This document shows, in pieces, positions 52,292-64,000 of a stretch of 64,000 nucleotides of DNA. Source of the DNA: Prostheceraeus crozeri (taxonomy: Eukaryota > Platyhelminthes > Polycladida > Euryleptidae); the NCBI GenBank assembly GCA_907163375.1, contig CAJQUW010003219.1:124001-188000 (forward strand), given 5' to 3'. The notes under the pieces are model-generated. The model was not told where the DNA came from. It ran no database searches and saw only the letters and a program-made list of their open reading frames with translations. A program made the position numbers and the translations under genes. How positions within the stretch are numbered: position 1 is the first letter of the stretch; the number at the start of each line of letters is the position of its first letter.

Positions 52292-53848
52292 ATGCTAATA
52301 TATTTTTCCAATGTGATTAGTATGGAAAGTGAAAAAAGAGATTCGTTTCTAATTTACTTACCCAGTAGTGCTTCTATGAATAAATTTCCCAAAAATAAAC
52401 CATCAGGCTATCGAGTAGAATTAAATCGCTCACTACATCTAGAAGGTGAATGGGAGGTTGGCGTTTCTAGTATTTGCTATGATAGCAATATTCAGAATGT
52501 GAATGATTCGGAAGAAATGACATTGACTCCTCGCACCCATGATGGAATAACGATGAATAATGCATTGCAGTTCCCATACAATTTAACGTCAGATGGAAAG
52601 TGGAACTATGAATGGATTCAGATAAAATCAGATTATTGTGGTCCATTTTGGAATGAGAAAATTATTAAGGCGTTCAACAGTGGTAATACTTCCATCATGA
52701 AGAATAAGGATCAGAAAGTTTATGAGTTTACTATCTATCATTGGAGTGGGAGACAGTTCCTTCGCTTTCATTCTTTTACTAAAGGTCTTACACTGAGGTT
52801 GGATAATGAATTCTATCCACATCTCGGTTTTGGCCATGGACTACATCTAACGTCAATTGCTACTGCAAATGTTACAAAAATCTATTCAAACCGAATAAAC
52901 AAATTTCATCATAAATTTAAAATATTTGATGAAGATGTTGTAGAATGTGAAGAACGCATCATTTTGAAAAAGTGTGGTGTTCAACCTTTATCACTTATTG
53001 AGTTATTAAAACGATGGAATTAGACTGTGGGTAAGAAGTATGGGGAGAAAATCATGGCGGACAAAAATAAGTTGGTTATTCAGAAATATAATGACAAACT
53101 TACAGTTTATTTCTCTCCAACCTTGCGTCATTTTGTAAGACATTATACACCTATTATTGGAAGCGGTGTGGTGTATGCTTCTCATGAATATCACACTAAA
53201 GCTGATTCAGTTAATGATGAATGGTGGGTGGACATCTATGGTGATCGCATCAAGAAAATTTACCAATCTTATCAAAAATCTAAAGTTGCTATCAATATAA
53301 TGCCGCGTCTATGTCATACAGTTGAAAGCTTCATTCATGTAGTAAATCCTTATATACAACAGAAGTTGAAGCATGTGATGAAAAGTAAATATGATGTAAA
53401 GACACACCACATTTCGTTTTCAATTGAAAATCAACGCGTTGTTCTGAAACTGGGTGATGACATTCAATGTCAATTGAGTAAAAATTTGAAAAAACTCTTT
53501 GGTTTTTCAATGCTACAAACTGTGTTTACTGCTGCGCATACGATTGGTATAGAAACACCAATGACACTTGATAAACATGAACAGCACCTTAACATTCAAA
53601 GTGATTTGATTCTACCTATTTCTGTTGGTGAGAAAAAAGAATACATTTTACGTGATTTCATTCATGATAAAGACGCTTCATATGGAATAGTCGAGAAGAT
53701 GTTTGAATCTATTTTCTATCATCCCGTCGTCAAACAAACTATACCCTCTATTACTATCAAAATTACCAATGGTTTACAAGAGTGCATCCATGTGAAAGAT
53801 ACTAAATCTCTCTTTAGTGTTTCGGAAAACAAAGTGAAGTCATTGTGA
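52292..53848 (+). pseudogene. LxGxWEVxV family protein 2, copy C (broken)
   Basis: LEGEWEVGVSSICYD start; the second part is one long open frame to VKSL. AATAAA follows at about 53860. Confidence 0.75.
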
Positions 53849-54016
53849 TGTGTTTATTGAAATAAAAATATGTATATGAAAAAGTCTTTTCACAGATATA
53901 GGGGGAATGGGCTGACTGTAGGCATATATTCACAAGGAAGAAACGATCTCATGCGATACATAAAACAACCATGTATATCTACAAAAAGCAACATCAAAAT
54001 ACTGAGTTAAAGTTGA

Positions 54017-57000
54017 TTATGTCAATACATCTCCTGAATGTGGTAGCGTGAGTTTTATTCTTTTGGGTGGAGGTATGTTTGTGTCAGGATGTCCATGTGG
54101 AAGAGATGTGTTATGTCCTATCCAACACCTCTTATCTTCCTATGCTGAAAGTGCTCGTTTCTTGAACGTGTGCGTTTTCACAGTATGAACTTGAGATTTT
54201 AAGATTGTCATATTGACAAACGTTATAGTTTTATTTTTATAGGCCTTCTTATAGGACCGATGTTTCATTTTGTGAACAATGGATTTTGATATACCTTTAG
54301 CACGCTTAATACTATCTGCACATTCTTTTAATTTCATGGAATACATTTTAGGACGGAGGAGAATCATTTCATCTATTTCCTCTCCTGCTGTTTCATCCTT
54401 AAAACAACCAAGTTTGGCTTTATTTTGTATGGAATAGAGTGGATGAGTGGGATTGTAGCTAGATGTGTCGAAATATTTTTCTAATGACTTACCTACTTCA
54501 TTAAAATTTAAATCTTTTTGAGTGGTAATTCCTTTTCCTTTTCCATAATCCTTTTCAAAATTATTTTGGGCGAGTGCACGTTTTTGACTGTTACTATCTA
54601 TGTAAGGTTTGAGGAAGGCTTTCTGTCTAAATTTGATAATGCGGTGAACTGACTTTAGAAGCATGCCCATTTCTAAATAGAATTTTAGTATGCAGAAGTG
54701 CACGAGACAATTTTTCTTATCATATTGGGTGAGTAAAAGTTTGCGGCATGGTTTATACTTTGGCTGTCCATACTCTCTTAAGTTATTATGAAATTGTGAC
54801 ATGAATGGTGAAAACATATCTTCAGTCACTTCACCAGATTCAGGTGCGAGTGGGAAATCAGCAGTTTTATTTTTGATACTATTTGGATAAATCAAATCCA
54901 CTTCAAAATAATATCCCCAATCACCTTCATCTGGAATCTTCAGTATGTTTGAAGGGTTGGAGTAATACTCAAGCTCATCTTGATTTAACCAACTAAACTC
55001 GGAATGAGGTAGTGGTTTCGACAGTGAACTGCCATATAAATTATTTTGGTCATAGTACTTTAGATGGATATGATCATCACCAACTGTTTAACATTTTATA
55101 TAATGTTTATTTACAAATGTGAGACCACCGCGGATTCTGAGCTCAAATATGTTATACATCTCGGGGTCTTGTAAGAGATGGATGGTCTCACCAGTCATTT
55201 TAAAGGCTGATCTAAAGGACATGGCTGGTAGACTGACAAAGTGGACAGGATCTAATTTGTCTTCTTCTAATGCCACTCGTCGAAATTCCTGAAAGACATC
55301 AGCCAGCAAAATGACATCTAATTCTAAGTAAGCGATCATATAATCGACAAACGTTTTACAATCAAATTTTAACCATGCCTCTTGAGCATGTTTATAGTCC
55401 TCTACTGGACAATCTTGACCCGTCAAATCGTTTTGGAATTTGTCAATGGAAGGAAAGGTTGTTTCAATTAGTTTAGACATTGAGCTAAAATACGCATAGG
55501 GAAAGACTCCTTTGCGAGTGATTATTTCATCCGTTAAGTTTGGATAGTGTTTCTTCACAGTTTGACTATGAGTAAGAAACTTGAGATTACGAACGAGAGA
55601 AGCTAGTGACGCTGACATGAATTGGAATGAATCTAAAAATTTTATTTCGAAGAAGACTGTCTTATTTTCTTTAGTTTTATCTACTGGTACTTTTGCTGTC
55701 ATTGCCATGAATTTTTCTCTCGTTTGCGCTATTACATTAAACTGTCACGATTTCATCTGGCTCAACCCTCCTTTTATGAGCATATGACTGTCATAGCCCT
55801 TAAAGTTATGAAAAATGACGGGTAGTACACGACGTCTCAACCTATGTGAAAAGTTACATTTGGAGCAGAGTGTGTTTCTAAATTTACCAGTGATGTGATC
55901 ATGATCACGCACTTTCTTCATTTTATCGTTATCAAACGTTTTATGACATTTAGGGCACGATGTGCAACTTTCAAATTTTTGTTTGTCTTCATCTGACATA
56001 TGTAGTGACTTACGCTGCAATTGGGAATCATATGATTGTTGAAATTTGGCAGCTTTATCGAGAAATTCTAGAAATTTTGAAATGCAATCTTCACCTTGCC
56101 AAGTATGCACTTTGTTTTGCCTATTCCTAAAGTGGTCATGCCATACTTCATAGCAGGATATGGCTGCTGGCTTGTGGATGATATCATCAATGTAGCATTC
56201 TATGTCTGCGTAAATGACACGCAGGGGACTTAATTCGTCACCATTATCCCTATGTGAAAATATTTTATCTTTGGGCATGCGTTCCATTTGTAATTTACCT
56301 CGCTTGCACCATTCATAGTGAGTTTCAAATTTATCTTTACTCCAAAAGGAGCGGATGCAACGGTCGCATACAAAATGTTCACCTCTTTCAGAGCGCCCTA
56401 AGTGTGTATACAAGCGAGAGATTTTGGGAATACCACAGTAGTGCCATTCCTCGCTATCATCTTGTTTTACTAATAAGAGGTTGACTACACGTTCATAACA
56501 AGTTGAACGTAAATTATAGCGGGCACCCTTCAACCCCTTCTCCCACACGTGAACGACAATTTTTATCTTATTATGTTTTTCTAACGTTTCTACATCTTTG
56601 ATTTTCATGTTGTTACTATCACAACCTTCAAAGACTAGTTCATCCTCCCACTGTGTATAGCTATAGGTGCGATCTCGATGCGCGTTGATATCATTATAGT
56701 GAAGGATGGATAGGACTGTGTATTTGAAACACTGTGATTTACAATCGACATTGATGACAGCTTTCTTATTATATAACGTTTTTGGTAGTTTAAATGTGCC
56801 TCGAGCTGCATGACTTTCTAATAGGGAAATTTTGAACATGGCTGAGTCCACGCCATCAAAAATGAGAGCGCTGTCGCGTTGATTGAATTTATCTACATTT
56901 GATTTTAAACATTGAATATGGAAATTTAGCCAAGACTCGCAATCTACAACTTCGGTTGCGGAAGAGGAAGGAACATGAAACTGTATTCTCTCCGTCACTT

Positions 57001-57676
57001 GACCCGTTTGAAAATCTATTTTAATATATTTTAGTTTAAGGTAGATGAGCGCCTTCATTCTAAAATTGTCTAAATTGTTGAAGAGCGCTTCGATAATGGT
57101 AGAATTTTGAAGGAGCCACTCAGGAAAATCTAGTATTTGAGTATTGGACTCCATGCAGTAGTCGCGTACTAAATGACTATGGGAAACGTTAATGAGGGAG
57201 ATTGTAGAGGTACCGTTGGTGTAGTGATCATTTACATGCGTGTGTTGAAGTCTGTGCGAAGATCGCTGAAAGTGACTATCAAAAGAAAGAGGGCACAAAT
57301 CGCAAGGAAAGGAGATGTCATCGTCAGAATCAACTTCACCTCCGGAGATTGATGCCGCTTTGCGTTGACACACACGTTGTTTGATGTGTCGAAGGAGACT
57401 GTGCTTCCTTGGAAACATATGTCCGCAGTCGGCACATTCCCACTCGTTGCCTTGTCGCGAGAGTCCTGAGCTAGAGCTAACATCACCTGAAATAGAAATC
57501 ATTCTATCATCTCTGTTCAAGTCTCAGTGTATTGTTACAACCTACCTTGACTCAACAGCTCTAAACTTTCGTCGAGAAGGGAGGGCTTTGGTGATGAAGT
57601 AGATGACTGAAATTGAGGAAGATGCTATTAGCCACCCGTTTGAGGGAGATGAATGAAGAAATCTTCAACTTACCAT
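54017..57676 (-). pseudogene. POLB: Protein-primed DNA polymerase B, copy C (broken)
   Basis: Zinc-finger and exonuclease half (57520-55745) is one long open frame. The polymerase half is shortened and damaged. Same ATG|GTAAG first intron at 57676. Confidence 0.93.
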
Positions 57677-57950
57677 TTCAAGGAAATTATGTTGAAGGTT
57701 GATACTTCAACAAGATAGAGACTTCACCCAAATAATACGTCTCAAGTTTGGAATTCACTTGTACGCCTCAAATAATAGAATTCACTAGACAACAGTTCAC
57801 TTACACGTCTCAAAGACAGAGTGAAATGACACGAATGTCACTTTCTTTATATCCTTTTATGCTCATTATTCATTGGCTGTTGATTCTGATTGGTTGCTTG
57901 TTTATACTTAAGAATTAGGAAACATTTCAAAGTTATTATTCGCAGTCAAC

Positions 57951-58406
57951 ATGACAAGCCCTCCGACAACACCGAACACTACATTGGAGTTCTCTTCTCC
58001 ATGCTCATCGCCAAAGGCGCTCGTTACACCAAACGCTCCAACGAAGGGGAAAGTAGAAAAGGTGTACCGACTCGACGACATTAGAAAGTTGTCATTACCA
58101 GCGGACGACGAAGAGGAGAGTGTATGTGAGAAGGAGTATCCCGACTTAACAGGCGTGAGGTGGAAGTATCTGCAGTACGATACTGATGATGTGATGGAGA
58201 TCACCAGCACCAAATTCCTCCATCAATTATGGGAATGGTACACCCCTAACTCCCAGCCACGAACTATGGCGGAGTGGGAATACATCGATAAAGTGAGGCT
58301 CGCGGTAGAAGAACGATTGAAGCAAGTGAACTGTTTTTGTGATCTGTGTGAAGTCAGACTCTGGGACGATATTGACGATGAAGACCTTTTGAAATACATT
58401 CAATAA
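57951..58406 (+). CDS. 151-aa conserved element protein, copy C
   Basis: Intact, almost identical to 39220-39675. The divergent CCAAT/TATA promoter upstream is also kept. Confidence 0.65.
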   Translation: MTSPPTTPNTTLEFSSPCSSPKALVTPNAPTKGKVEKVYRLDDIRKLSLPADDEEESVCEKEYPDLTGVRWKYLQYDTDDVMEITSTKFLHQLWEWYTPNSQPRTMAEWEYIDKVRLAVEERLKQVNCFCDLCEVRLWDDIDDEDLLKYIQ

Positions 58407-59027
58407 TAAATTTTTATTTCGTATTATCTTTGCTTTCATACTGACTTGAATGGGGCTTCAGTGGATGATTTAACCATGCATACTTTTTCATTTGGAAATA
58501 GTAGCACACTTAGTTTAACTTGCAAATCTTATAACATTTCATATGGGTAATAATGGTAGATGAAATAGTGTTAAATAAAATTAAGATAGCTTACATGATT
58601 CTGGGATAGCAATCGACTGCGATCCATGTGTAAAGAGCTTGTTAGACTACGGAAGGGAGAAGTGTGATATGTTGCGTGTGGCGCGTGAGTGTCCTCCCAT
58701 TTCATTCCATTCATCAATTCGTCTCATTGATAGAGACAGGTAGAACTCATGGTTCTCATAACGTATGCAATGGAAAGTTTATAAGGCAACCGTCGACAGT
58801 TGGCTAAATGTCGGCCTGGCGTGAATGCATATTACGTTGAGACAGAGGCAATCACTTGCAAACATGACGCAGAGAGGTTTAACAAGATTGACCATTGCCG
58901 AATGTCCCTTGCGGTATACATAGCTACGGGTTTCACTGCCGCCCTTTACAGGAACGCCCGTCGAAAGGAAGTATTACATCGAACTTCATTTGCAACGTTC
59001 AAGTTGACTGATAGCAGATTCAACTTA
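58407..59027. other. Conserved non-coding block, copy C
   Basis: Nearly identical to 39676-40296. The open stretch at 58800-59159 is not kept as a frame in A. Confidence 0.55.
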
Positions 59028-59096
59028 ATGATAGTATTCGCCAGTCTAAAGACTGCCCAGGGCAAACCGCGAGGAGGTTCTATCATGTCTTGCCCC
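59028..59096 (-). ncRNA. HDV-like ribozyme C (after the coiled-coil gene)
   Basis: The clearest copy. P1 GGGGCAA (59096-59090) pairs with TTGCCCT (59065-59059), G-U first. J1/2 is GAC. P2 ATGATAG (59086-59080) pairs with CTATCAT (59034-59028). P3 ACC/GGT has loop TCCTCGC, the same as the HDV genomic ribozyme L3. P1.1 is GG. P4 is CAGTC-TTTA-GACTG. J4/2 is GCGAATA with catalytic C at 59040, matching HDV's GGCGAAU. Confidence 0.9.
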
Positions 59097-59101
59097 ATGG
59101 T

Positions 59102-59117
59102 GGCCCTTGTCAGAGCC
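59102..59117 (-). promoter_or_regulatory. Histone-type 3' stem-loop (C)
   Basis: GGCTCT-GACA-AGGGCC on the minus strand forms six pairs with one wobble. Flanks CCAAC and ACCAT; 5 nt before the ribozyme cleavage point. A GCAAGACATGA follows, resembling the purine-rich downstream element of histone genes. The loop differs from the usual UUUC/UUUA. Confidence 0.65.
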
Positions 59118-59130
59118 GTTGGTTCGTTCT

Positions 59131-60312
59131 CGTCGCATCTGAAAATAGAAAGAAAATAGATGAAATTATATTCAAGTGATAGAGTTGATATTAACTTACT
59201 ATCAATTAACTTAATCGGTTCGTTGAACTTTGGATTGTGGTGGCTGAGGCAAGTATTTGGCCGGCAACTTCCGCTTGCGGTGGCGCAATTCCTTGATATC
59301 GCCATCATGTTTTATTGAGAGATGAAGGCAGCGCATCACCGCCATCGCCCCATCGTAGCACTCGAACGTGGTGTCCAAGTCCTCACTCTCAAGGATGACG
59401 CTGTCGACGATTCTGCTCTTGATGACGGGAATGTGGAGCGTTGTTCGTATCTCCTCTTTCTTCTGGCTCTCAGTCAGGCTAGTCTTTAGTTGCTCGATTT
59501 TTAACTTTGACACCTCTTCCTGAGCTTTCAGTGATTTTATGTACGTCGCCTGCTCTTCAACTCGTTTCTCGCTGGCAAGCACCCTTTCGCGGAAAGGTTC
59601 CAAGTTAATTACTTGGGTCTTGAGGGTCCGAATCTCGGCTACCTGACCCTTCAGGTGGAAATTGTCATCCCTAAGGGCCGAACATTCGTTTTTGTAACGA
59701 GTGAGCTCATCTTTTAATTTCGTGAGTGCATATTCCTGGCTCACTTTTGCGATCTGGGTATCCTTATTCCAGCTGTTCATCTGCTGCTTAATCCCCTTCT
59801 TTACTGGGGAAGGTGCGATCACTTTCTTTATCGGGGAAGACTGATTTACCGGTTTTCCTGTCTCTTCCGCGTTTTTATTGATGACGACCTCCTCAAAATC
59901 GGAGTCATCTGAGCTGTCCAAATCGCTTAGTAGGGCCTTCTCTTCTGCTGTCGATGAGGTAGTGACCGAAGCAGCAGGTTCCAAAATTGTTGCAATAGCC
60001 TCTTGTAGTGCTGCGTCTAAATCGACTGTTGCTTCTTTGAAGTAGGGTGTGATCAATTTGCCGATGTCTGATGTTGTATAATTACTAGCCTTCTTGATCG
60101 GACATTCGGCGTGGGCGATGTAAAATGCCTCATGGTCCTTGCCTTTCAAAAATTTCAGGCAATGTGTGCAGCCGGAAATAACGGCTCTTTCCTCGTGAAG
60201 GTGAGGAGTATTTGTATTTTTTGTATTTGTTAATGTGGCGTTTAAATTCGCCGCCTCTCTTAATCTCTCCACAAGAGCACTTTTTGAATAAAAATTTTGA
60301 GTTGCCTCCCAT
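59131..60312 (-). pseudogene. Coiled-coil protein with N-terminal Cys/His motif, version C
   Basis: ATG 60312 lies 3 nt after an acceptor (TTTCTTTCTACAG). The N-terminal FLFKKCSCGEIKRGGEFKRH matches versions A and B. Downstream are C-x2-C and H-x-x-x-C (a possible second zinc site), an acidic linker (LLSDLDSSDDSDFEEVV), a coiled coil of about 120 residues, and the C-terminal LHIPVIKSR ... CLHLSI ... RHRKRKLPAKYL. The stop of the main frame is at 59211; a short 3'-UTR intron (about 59132-59196) separates it from the stem-loop and ribozyme. Broken near the N-terminus. Confidence 0.6.
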
Positions 60313-60315
60313 TAT

Positions 60316-61034
60316 CTGTAGAAAGAAAGATAAAATATAATTACTGACAAGCGACATTGGCAGTCATTTTTATAATCATACAGCTAAATTGTGAGATTGG
60401 TGGAAAGTGTCGAACCTTTGAATCCGTTACAGGCATTACTCAGAGGGGATCTTATCCCAACTCCAAGGCCTCGGCCCACAAATCCAACCTCCCGCGCACA
60501 GAGCGTGCATCATATCACTGTGTTGGTATCCGGACCCTGATTTTGACATGAAAACCAGTGGATTGTTTACAAAGGCTGCAAATTCCAAGCCGAAGCTCGC
60601 CCCCCACAACTTTATAAATGTCTTAGTTGAATTCAGCAGGGTCGAAAATCCCGAAAAATCATCAAAAAAAACAAATTTAAATTTTTTAGCATTTTGCACT
60701 ACCTATAAAATTTTTTAAGTAGTCTATAAATATAGCTCTGATGAAGAGCTATCACATGTCATTTAAATCAAATGAACTGGACTTCTAGAAGCAAAGTTAC
60801 AAGCCTTTCAAATTTTGGAGTCTTTTATGGCCTGGAGACGAAGGCCATCTCCTGGCGAACCTCTAAGTCTGACGCCTTAACTGATATCAGCAATGAAATT
60901 TTCTAAGTCGGTTTCTTACAGAAACCTGGAATTTGGAATGCCCGAAGCTATCATCGGAGCTCAGAGAGACGACCTACCTTTGACAATCGCTCTCCTCTAA
61001 ATGAAAAGTCTCTGTCGGTTCCCTGCTTATATAG
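60316..61034 (-). promoter_or_regulatory. Leader intron and TATA promoter of the coiled-coil gene (C)
   Basis: CTATATAAG (minus strand) at 61034-61026, donor-like GTAGGT at 60977, acceptor next to the ATG. Shares GGATCTTATCCCAACTCC and CTGATATCAG with A and B. Confidence 0.55.
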
Positions 61035-61099
61035 TGTGTGGCGATCAGCTGATGACGTAATACCCATCATCCAAAACTTTAAATCCGTCTATCTCCGGT

Positions 61100-62021
61100 T
61101 CTAGTGCTCCGATGGAGCTGAAAATTCACCATCAACGTGTAGAATTTGATGCTGAATCCGAATCTGCCCTCCATTTTCCCATCCGATGCTTTGTTTTGGC
61201 TCTACAGCCCACAGCCATCGCAAAAATTGTAACTTGTCGTTTTTCGGAAAAATGAAGAAATATTTTTTCTCTCCGATTGCTTTCAAATTCACCATATAGA
61301 TGCAGAATTTCACGCTGATTCCAAATCTGAAATCCGTTTTGCTCTCCGATGCTTCGTTTTGAGGCTACAGCCCAAAACGTCCAAAATTCTAACTCTGTCG
61401 TTTTTCGCCAATCTCCCAAATCGTAAATGGCGTCTCACATCTAAACAAGGACAGATAGGAACAAGCCGTTTCTTTCAGTGAATTTGTCTCACTCTTAGCT
61501 TTCAAACGAGCTATTGCACGACTTTCTACGATCTCTAGAACCAAATTTGGAAGCAACGCTGCCGGGGGGGGGACATCCCTGCACCATACCGATGCAGAAT
61601 TTGACGCTGAATCCGAATCTGGCCTCCGTTTTCCCATCCGATGCTTCGTTTTGTATCTACAGCCCAAAACTAACCCAAATTCGCCGTTAACTCTGTCGTT
61701 TTTCCGAAAAATGTTGAAAATTTTTTCTCGCCGATTGAGCTGGAAATCACACCACAGATGCAGAATTTGACGCTGAGTCCAAAAATCACATTTGCAAAGT
61801 CCTCCGAGCACTGCTTCCACTCGAAACATCCCATTTTCACCCCAAAATTTATCAGATTTCATGAAAATCCTAACACACTATAGCACCAAGTCAAAACCTG
61901 GCGGTCACCCAAGTCCACCACGACACTCTGTCGTTTTATCGAGGGGAGGGGGGGACGTCAGCGAACATTTTTTGGCGGCGGCCATCTTGCGCTATCCAGA
62001 AGTGTAGAACTCCTTACTACT
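61100..62021. repeat. Right TIR of copy C
   Basis: Block 61347-61530 closely matches B's right TIR at 42980-43170. The tip, read on the minus strand, has the AAGATGGCCGCC and TGACGTCCCCCC motifs. Subunits with a shared GATGCTTCGTTTTG core recur through the stretch. Ends at 62021. Confidence 0.85.
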
Positions 62022-63109
62022 AGCATCATCTTCCAGTTCTCAACATGGCAAAAGAATGGACTAAATTTGTAAGTTAGGGTCTATAAGAAATTGGTATTTC
62101 GATAGAATTGGCGTTTGAAGATTCTGCTTTGCGAAGGATTATAGCCGCATCGAATAGTGTTTTGTCTTTGGTTTTGTCTGTTATCATAAGGAAAATAGGT
62201 TCTATTATAATTAGGGACAAAATTTTTCCTGGACGTTTTTTGGCGGACCGTCAATTGGCAGAAGATGTAAATCAGAAGAAAAAAAGTTGCTTCTTTTCCC
62301 AAATTAATTTGTTTAAGGTAGCTTCCATTTCTGAGGCTCGATCCCATTGTTGGAATTGTTGCTGAATGTCACGTTCATCACAGTTTAACTGCATCATTTC
62401 TATCATTTCATTGTCAATTCTTTCCATAAAATCCGTTTTTGCTGTTGCAGTCATCCTTGATCTTGTTATCTCATGATAAACCTCCTTTTTCATCAAATCC
62501 CTTATTCTCGAGAGTCACCAGGCTTTTGGCACGTAAGTGTGACCTAAATTCGCACGCAGAGGATTACAGTGTAGCTGAATGATGTGGAAGAGGATTTTTA
62601 AATAACTTTTTCGGAATTCTCGGAGCTGTTTCCTGAAGGGCTTGTTCATGGGCTGTTGAATTGCTTCTATGGGCTTCATACAATGCGAACTTCCGTTGAT
62701 TAAGTTTTTTATCCCATTCTTGTTTAGGTATCCCATGTTCCAAATTTTTTTTGATTTCTGTCGATGTACCATTCATTTTAGAATCAATTTCGAGTTTCAA
62801 TTTACTAACCTCAGTGAATAAATACTTTAACGGAATTGAGTGATCATGATTGTAATGCAGAAGGAATGATGGTATTTCACAGATTATCAGTGTCATGACA
62901 GCCCTGGAGATTTAATGTTTGTCAAATTAGCAATTCGATGGGTTCCTATTACCATAGAGTAGGGATATCCTATGCCTATTACTTTCTTGCTCAACCTCAA
63001 GGGTATTTTCTTAAGCGTGATCATAACACATGCAACCTGCCACTTGCAGAGCAAAATTACATAATCAAAGACAATTACTTCAATTAACTTTGTAAGATGG
63101 TTCCACATC
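62022..63109. other. Unassigned DNA between copy C and putative element D
   Basis: Minus-strand open stretches lie at 62081-62347, 62272-62496 and 62564-62896. They have protein-like composition (for example a lysine/glutamate-rich helix-like segment) and may be remnants of one old gene or retroelement. No family motif was recognised and no start or splice sites could be assigned. Confidence 0.4.
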
Positions 63110-64000
63110 AGTAGTAACCCTATCCCAGACGCAAGTGAAAAATGTGAAATGATGAGTCATCAGGCTGACTCAGCCCCCCCCCCTCTGGAAGGAAGGTGAA
63201 GGAGGTGGCCAAGGATGTGCTGGGAGGAATGGGTCCGAGAGGAAGCCACCGCCCCCCCCCCGACGACTCAACTGACCAAATTGGCCGAAAAGACCAAAAT
63301 TGTTCAGAATCATGTGAAACAAACTTCTATCAAGGTTTCAGGTTGAAATTCGCACAAAAAAAATTTCGAAAATGTTCGTTGCTTTGGGTCTCGACACAGG
63401 ATTTTTTCGTGAAAAAATTTTTTTTCAAAATGTTGGAATTGAGCTCCGAGACCCATCCCATCGTGTTTGTCGTCAACAGTTGGGTCGGTGAAGTTTCTGT
63501 GAAAAACCGCCCCCCCCTCCCAACGACTCAAGCGACCAAGTTGGTCGATTGGTCGAAAAAACCAAAGTTGTACAGAATCATGTGAAACAAACTTCTATCA
63601 AGGTTTCAAATTGAAATTCACACAAAAAATTTTTTCGAAAATTTTTCACTACGGTGGTTGAAAATACTTGGATTTTTTCAAGTCCAAATGTGAAATGTCG
63701 CTTTTTTAGCCAACTTTGACGATGAATAGCGGAGGATTGGAAGTGAATGAAGAGCTCGGGTTTCTTTCAGGGGTAAGACCGCGCTTTGTTCTCTAGGATC
63801 CACTCTTTTCAGATGCGTGGCAGGCTCCGTTTTTAAATGAGAGCCTGTTCAAAATCGAGTTTTTGCGCATTTTCCAAGATTTTGGAATTTTTTGAAAAAA
63901 CGACCGAGTGTTTTAACTCGGCTTCTGGTCATCGTAGAGGGTCGAGGGATGTCTTAAATGAAAGGGGAGAGCGAGAAAACGTGACACTTAAAATTTGGAG
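63110..64000 (+). mobile_element. Probable left TIR of a fourth Polinton-like element (D)
   Basis: AGTAGTAACCC at 63110 resembles the AGTAGTAAGGG terminus of the other copies. As in B's left TIR, it is followed about 60 nt later by GCTGACTCAG and a long C run. A tandem repeat of about 260 bp follows (compare 63261-63400 with 63521-63660), again beginning at C runs. No gene is reached before the window ends. It could instead be a solo TIR or a chance match of the 8-nt terminus. Confidence 0.45.

Larger units (their letters stand above)
43626..62021 (+). mobile_element. Polinton/Maverick copy C, left-truncated
   Basis: From 43626 the sequence matches copy B from about 23735 onwards, inside the small RING gene. 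The left TIR, its promoter and the first gene are therefore absent. The right end CTTACTACT is at 62021. The core is almost identical to B, but the right-hand accessory genes differ: there is no 88-aa gene and the coiled-coil gene is a different version. Perhaps ten to fifteen breaks besides the truncation. Confidence 0.92.

Noticed and set aside
62081-62896. Minus-strand frames as a host gene
   Set aside because: Short overlapping frames with no recognised motif, start context or splice plan; recorded only as unassigned.

Overview
This window is animal nuclear DNA, most likely from a marine invertebrate. It is AT-rich, has short GT-AG introns of about 60-70 nt, and carries CCAAT/TATA promoters and AATAAA signals. 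It is dominated by a local array of Polinton/Maverick elements, all in the same orientation. I see no rRNA, tRNA, CRISPR array or clear host protein gene.

Layout: copy A (1-17993, left part outside the window); a 3.9-kb spacer of old repeats with a 2-kb non-autonomous hAT-like transposon (18927-20936); copy B (21867-43625, both terminal inverted repeats (TIRs) present, about 21.8 kb); copy C (43626-62021, left end missing, abutting B's right TIR directly); about 1.1 kb of unassigned DNA; and what looks like the left TIR of a fourth element, D (63110 to the window end). All copies are fossils: B is nearly whole with about ten breaks, C is left-truncated with perhaps ten to fifteen, and A is older with several dozen. 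B and C are almost identical in their core (about 5 differences in one 480-nt stretch compared by eye); A is clearly more diverged.

The gene plan is the Polinton set: chromodomain integrase, A32-like packaging ATPase, adenain-like protease, double-jelly-roll major capsid protein, small basic virion-like proteins, two large paralogous proteins, and a protein-primed DNA polymerase B with zinc fingers. Less usual genes are a TATA-binding-protein (TBP) homologue next to PC4-like proteins, two RING proteins, a DEDDh exonuclease-like protein and a stand-alone relative of the polymerase N-terminal domain.

The most exciting signal is at the right-hand end of each element. Two minus-strand genes (an 88-aa protein and a coiled-coil protein) are followed by a conserved two-part RNA cassette, seen five times: twice in A, twice in B, once in C. 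Part one is a stem-loop that closely matches the 3' stem-loop of replication-dependent histone mRNAs. Part two, 4-5 nt further on, is an RNA with the full nested double-pseudoknot plan of an HDV-like self-cleaving ribozyme (P1, P2, P3, P1.1, P4 and a catalytic C in J4/2). Cleavage at the ribozyme's 5' end would leave the mRNA ending in stem-loop plus ACCAU, mimicking a mature histone mRNA end. These cassettes also mark where B and C stop being nearly identical, so they may serve as exchange points for gene modules. With the TBP and PC4 homologues and the histone-like promoters, the element seems to carry its own transcription and RNA 3'-end tools, perhaps tied to host S phase (inference).
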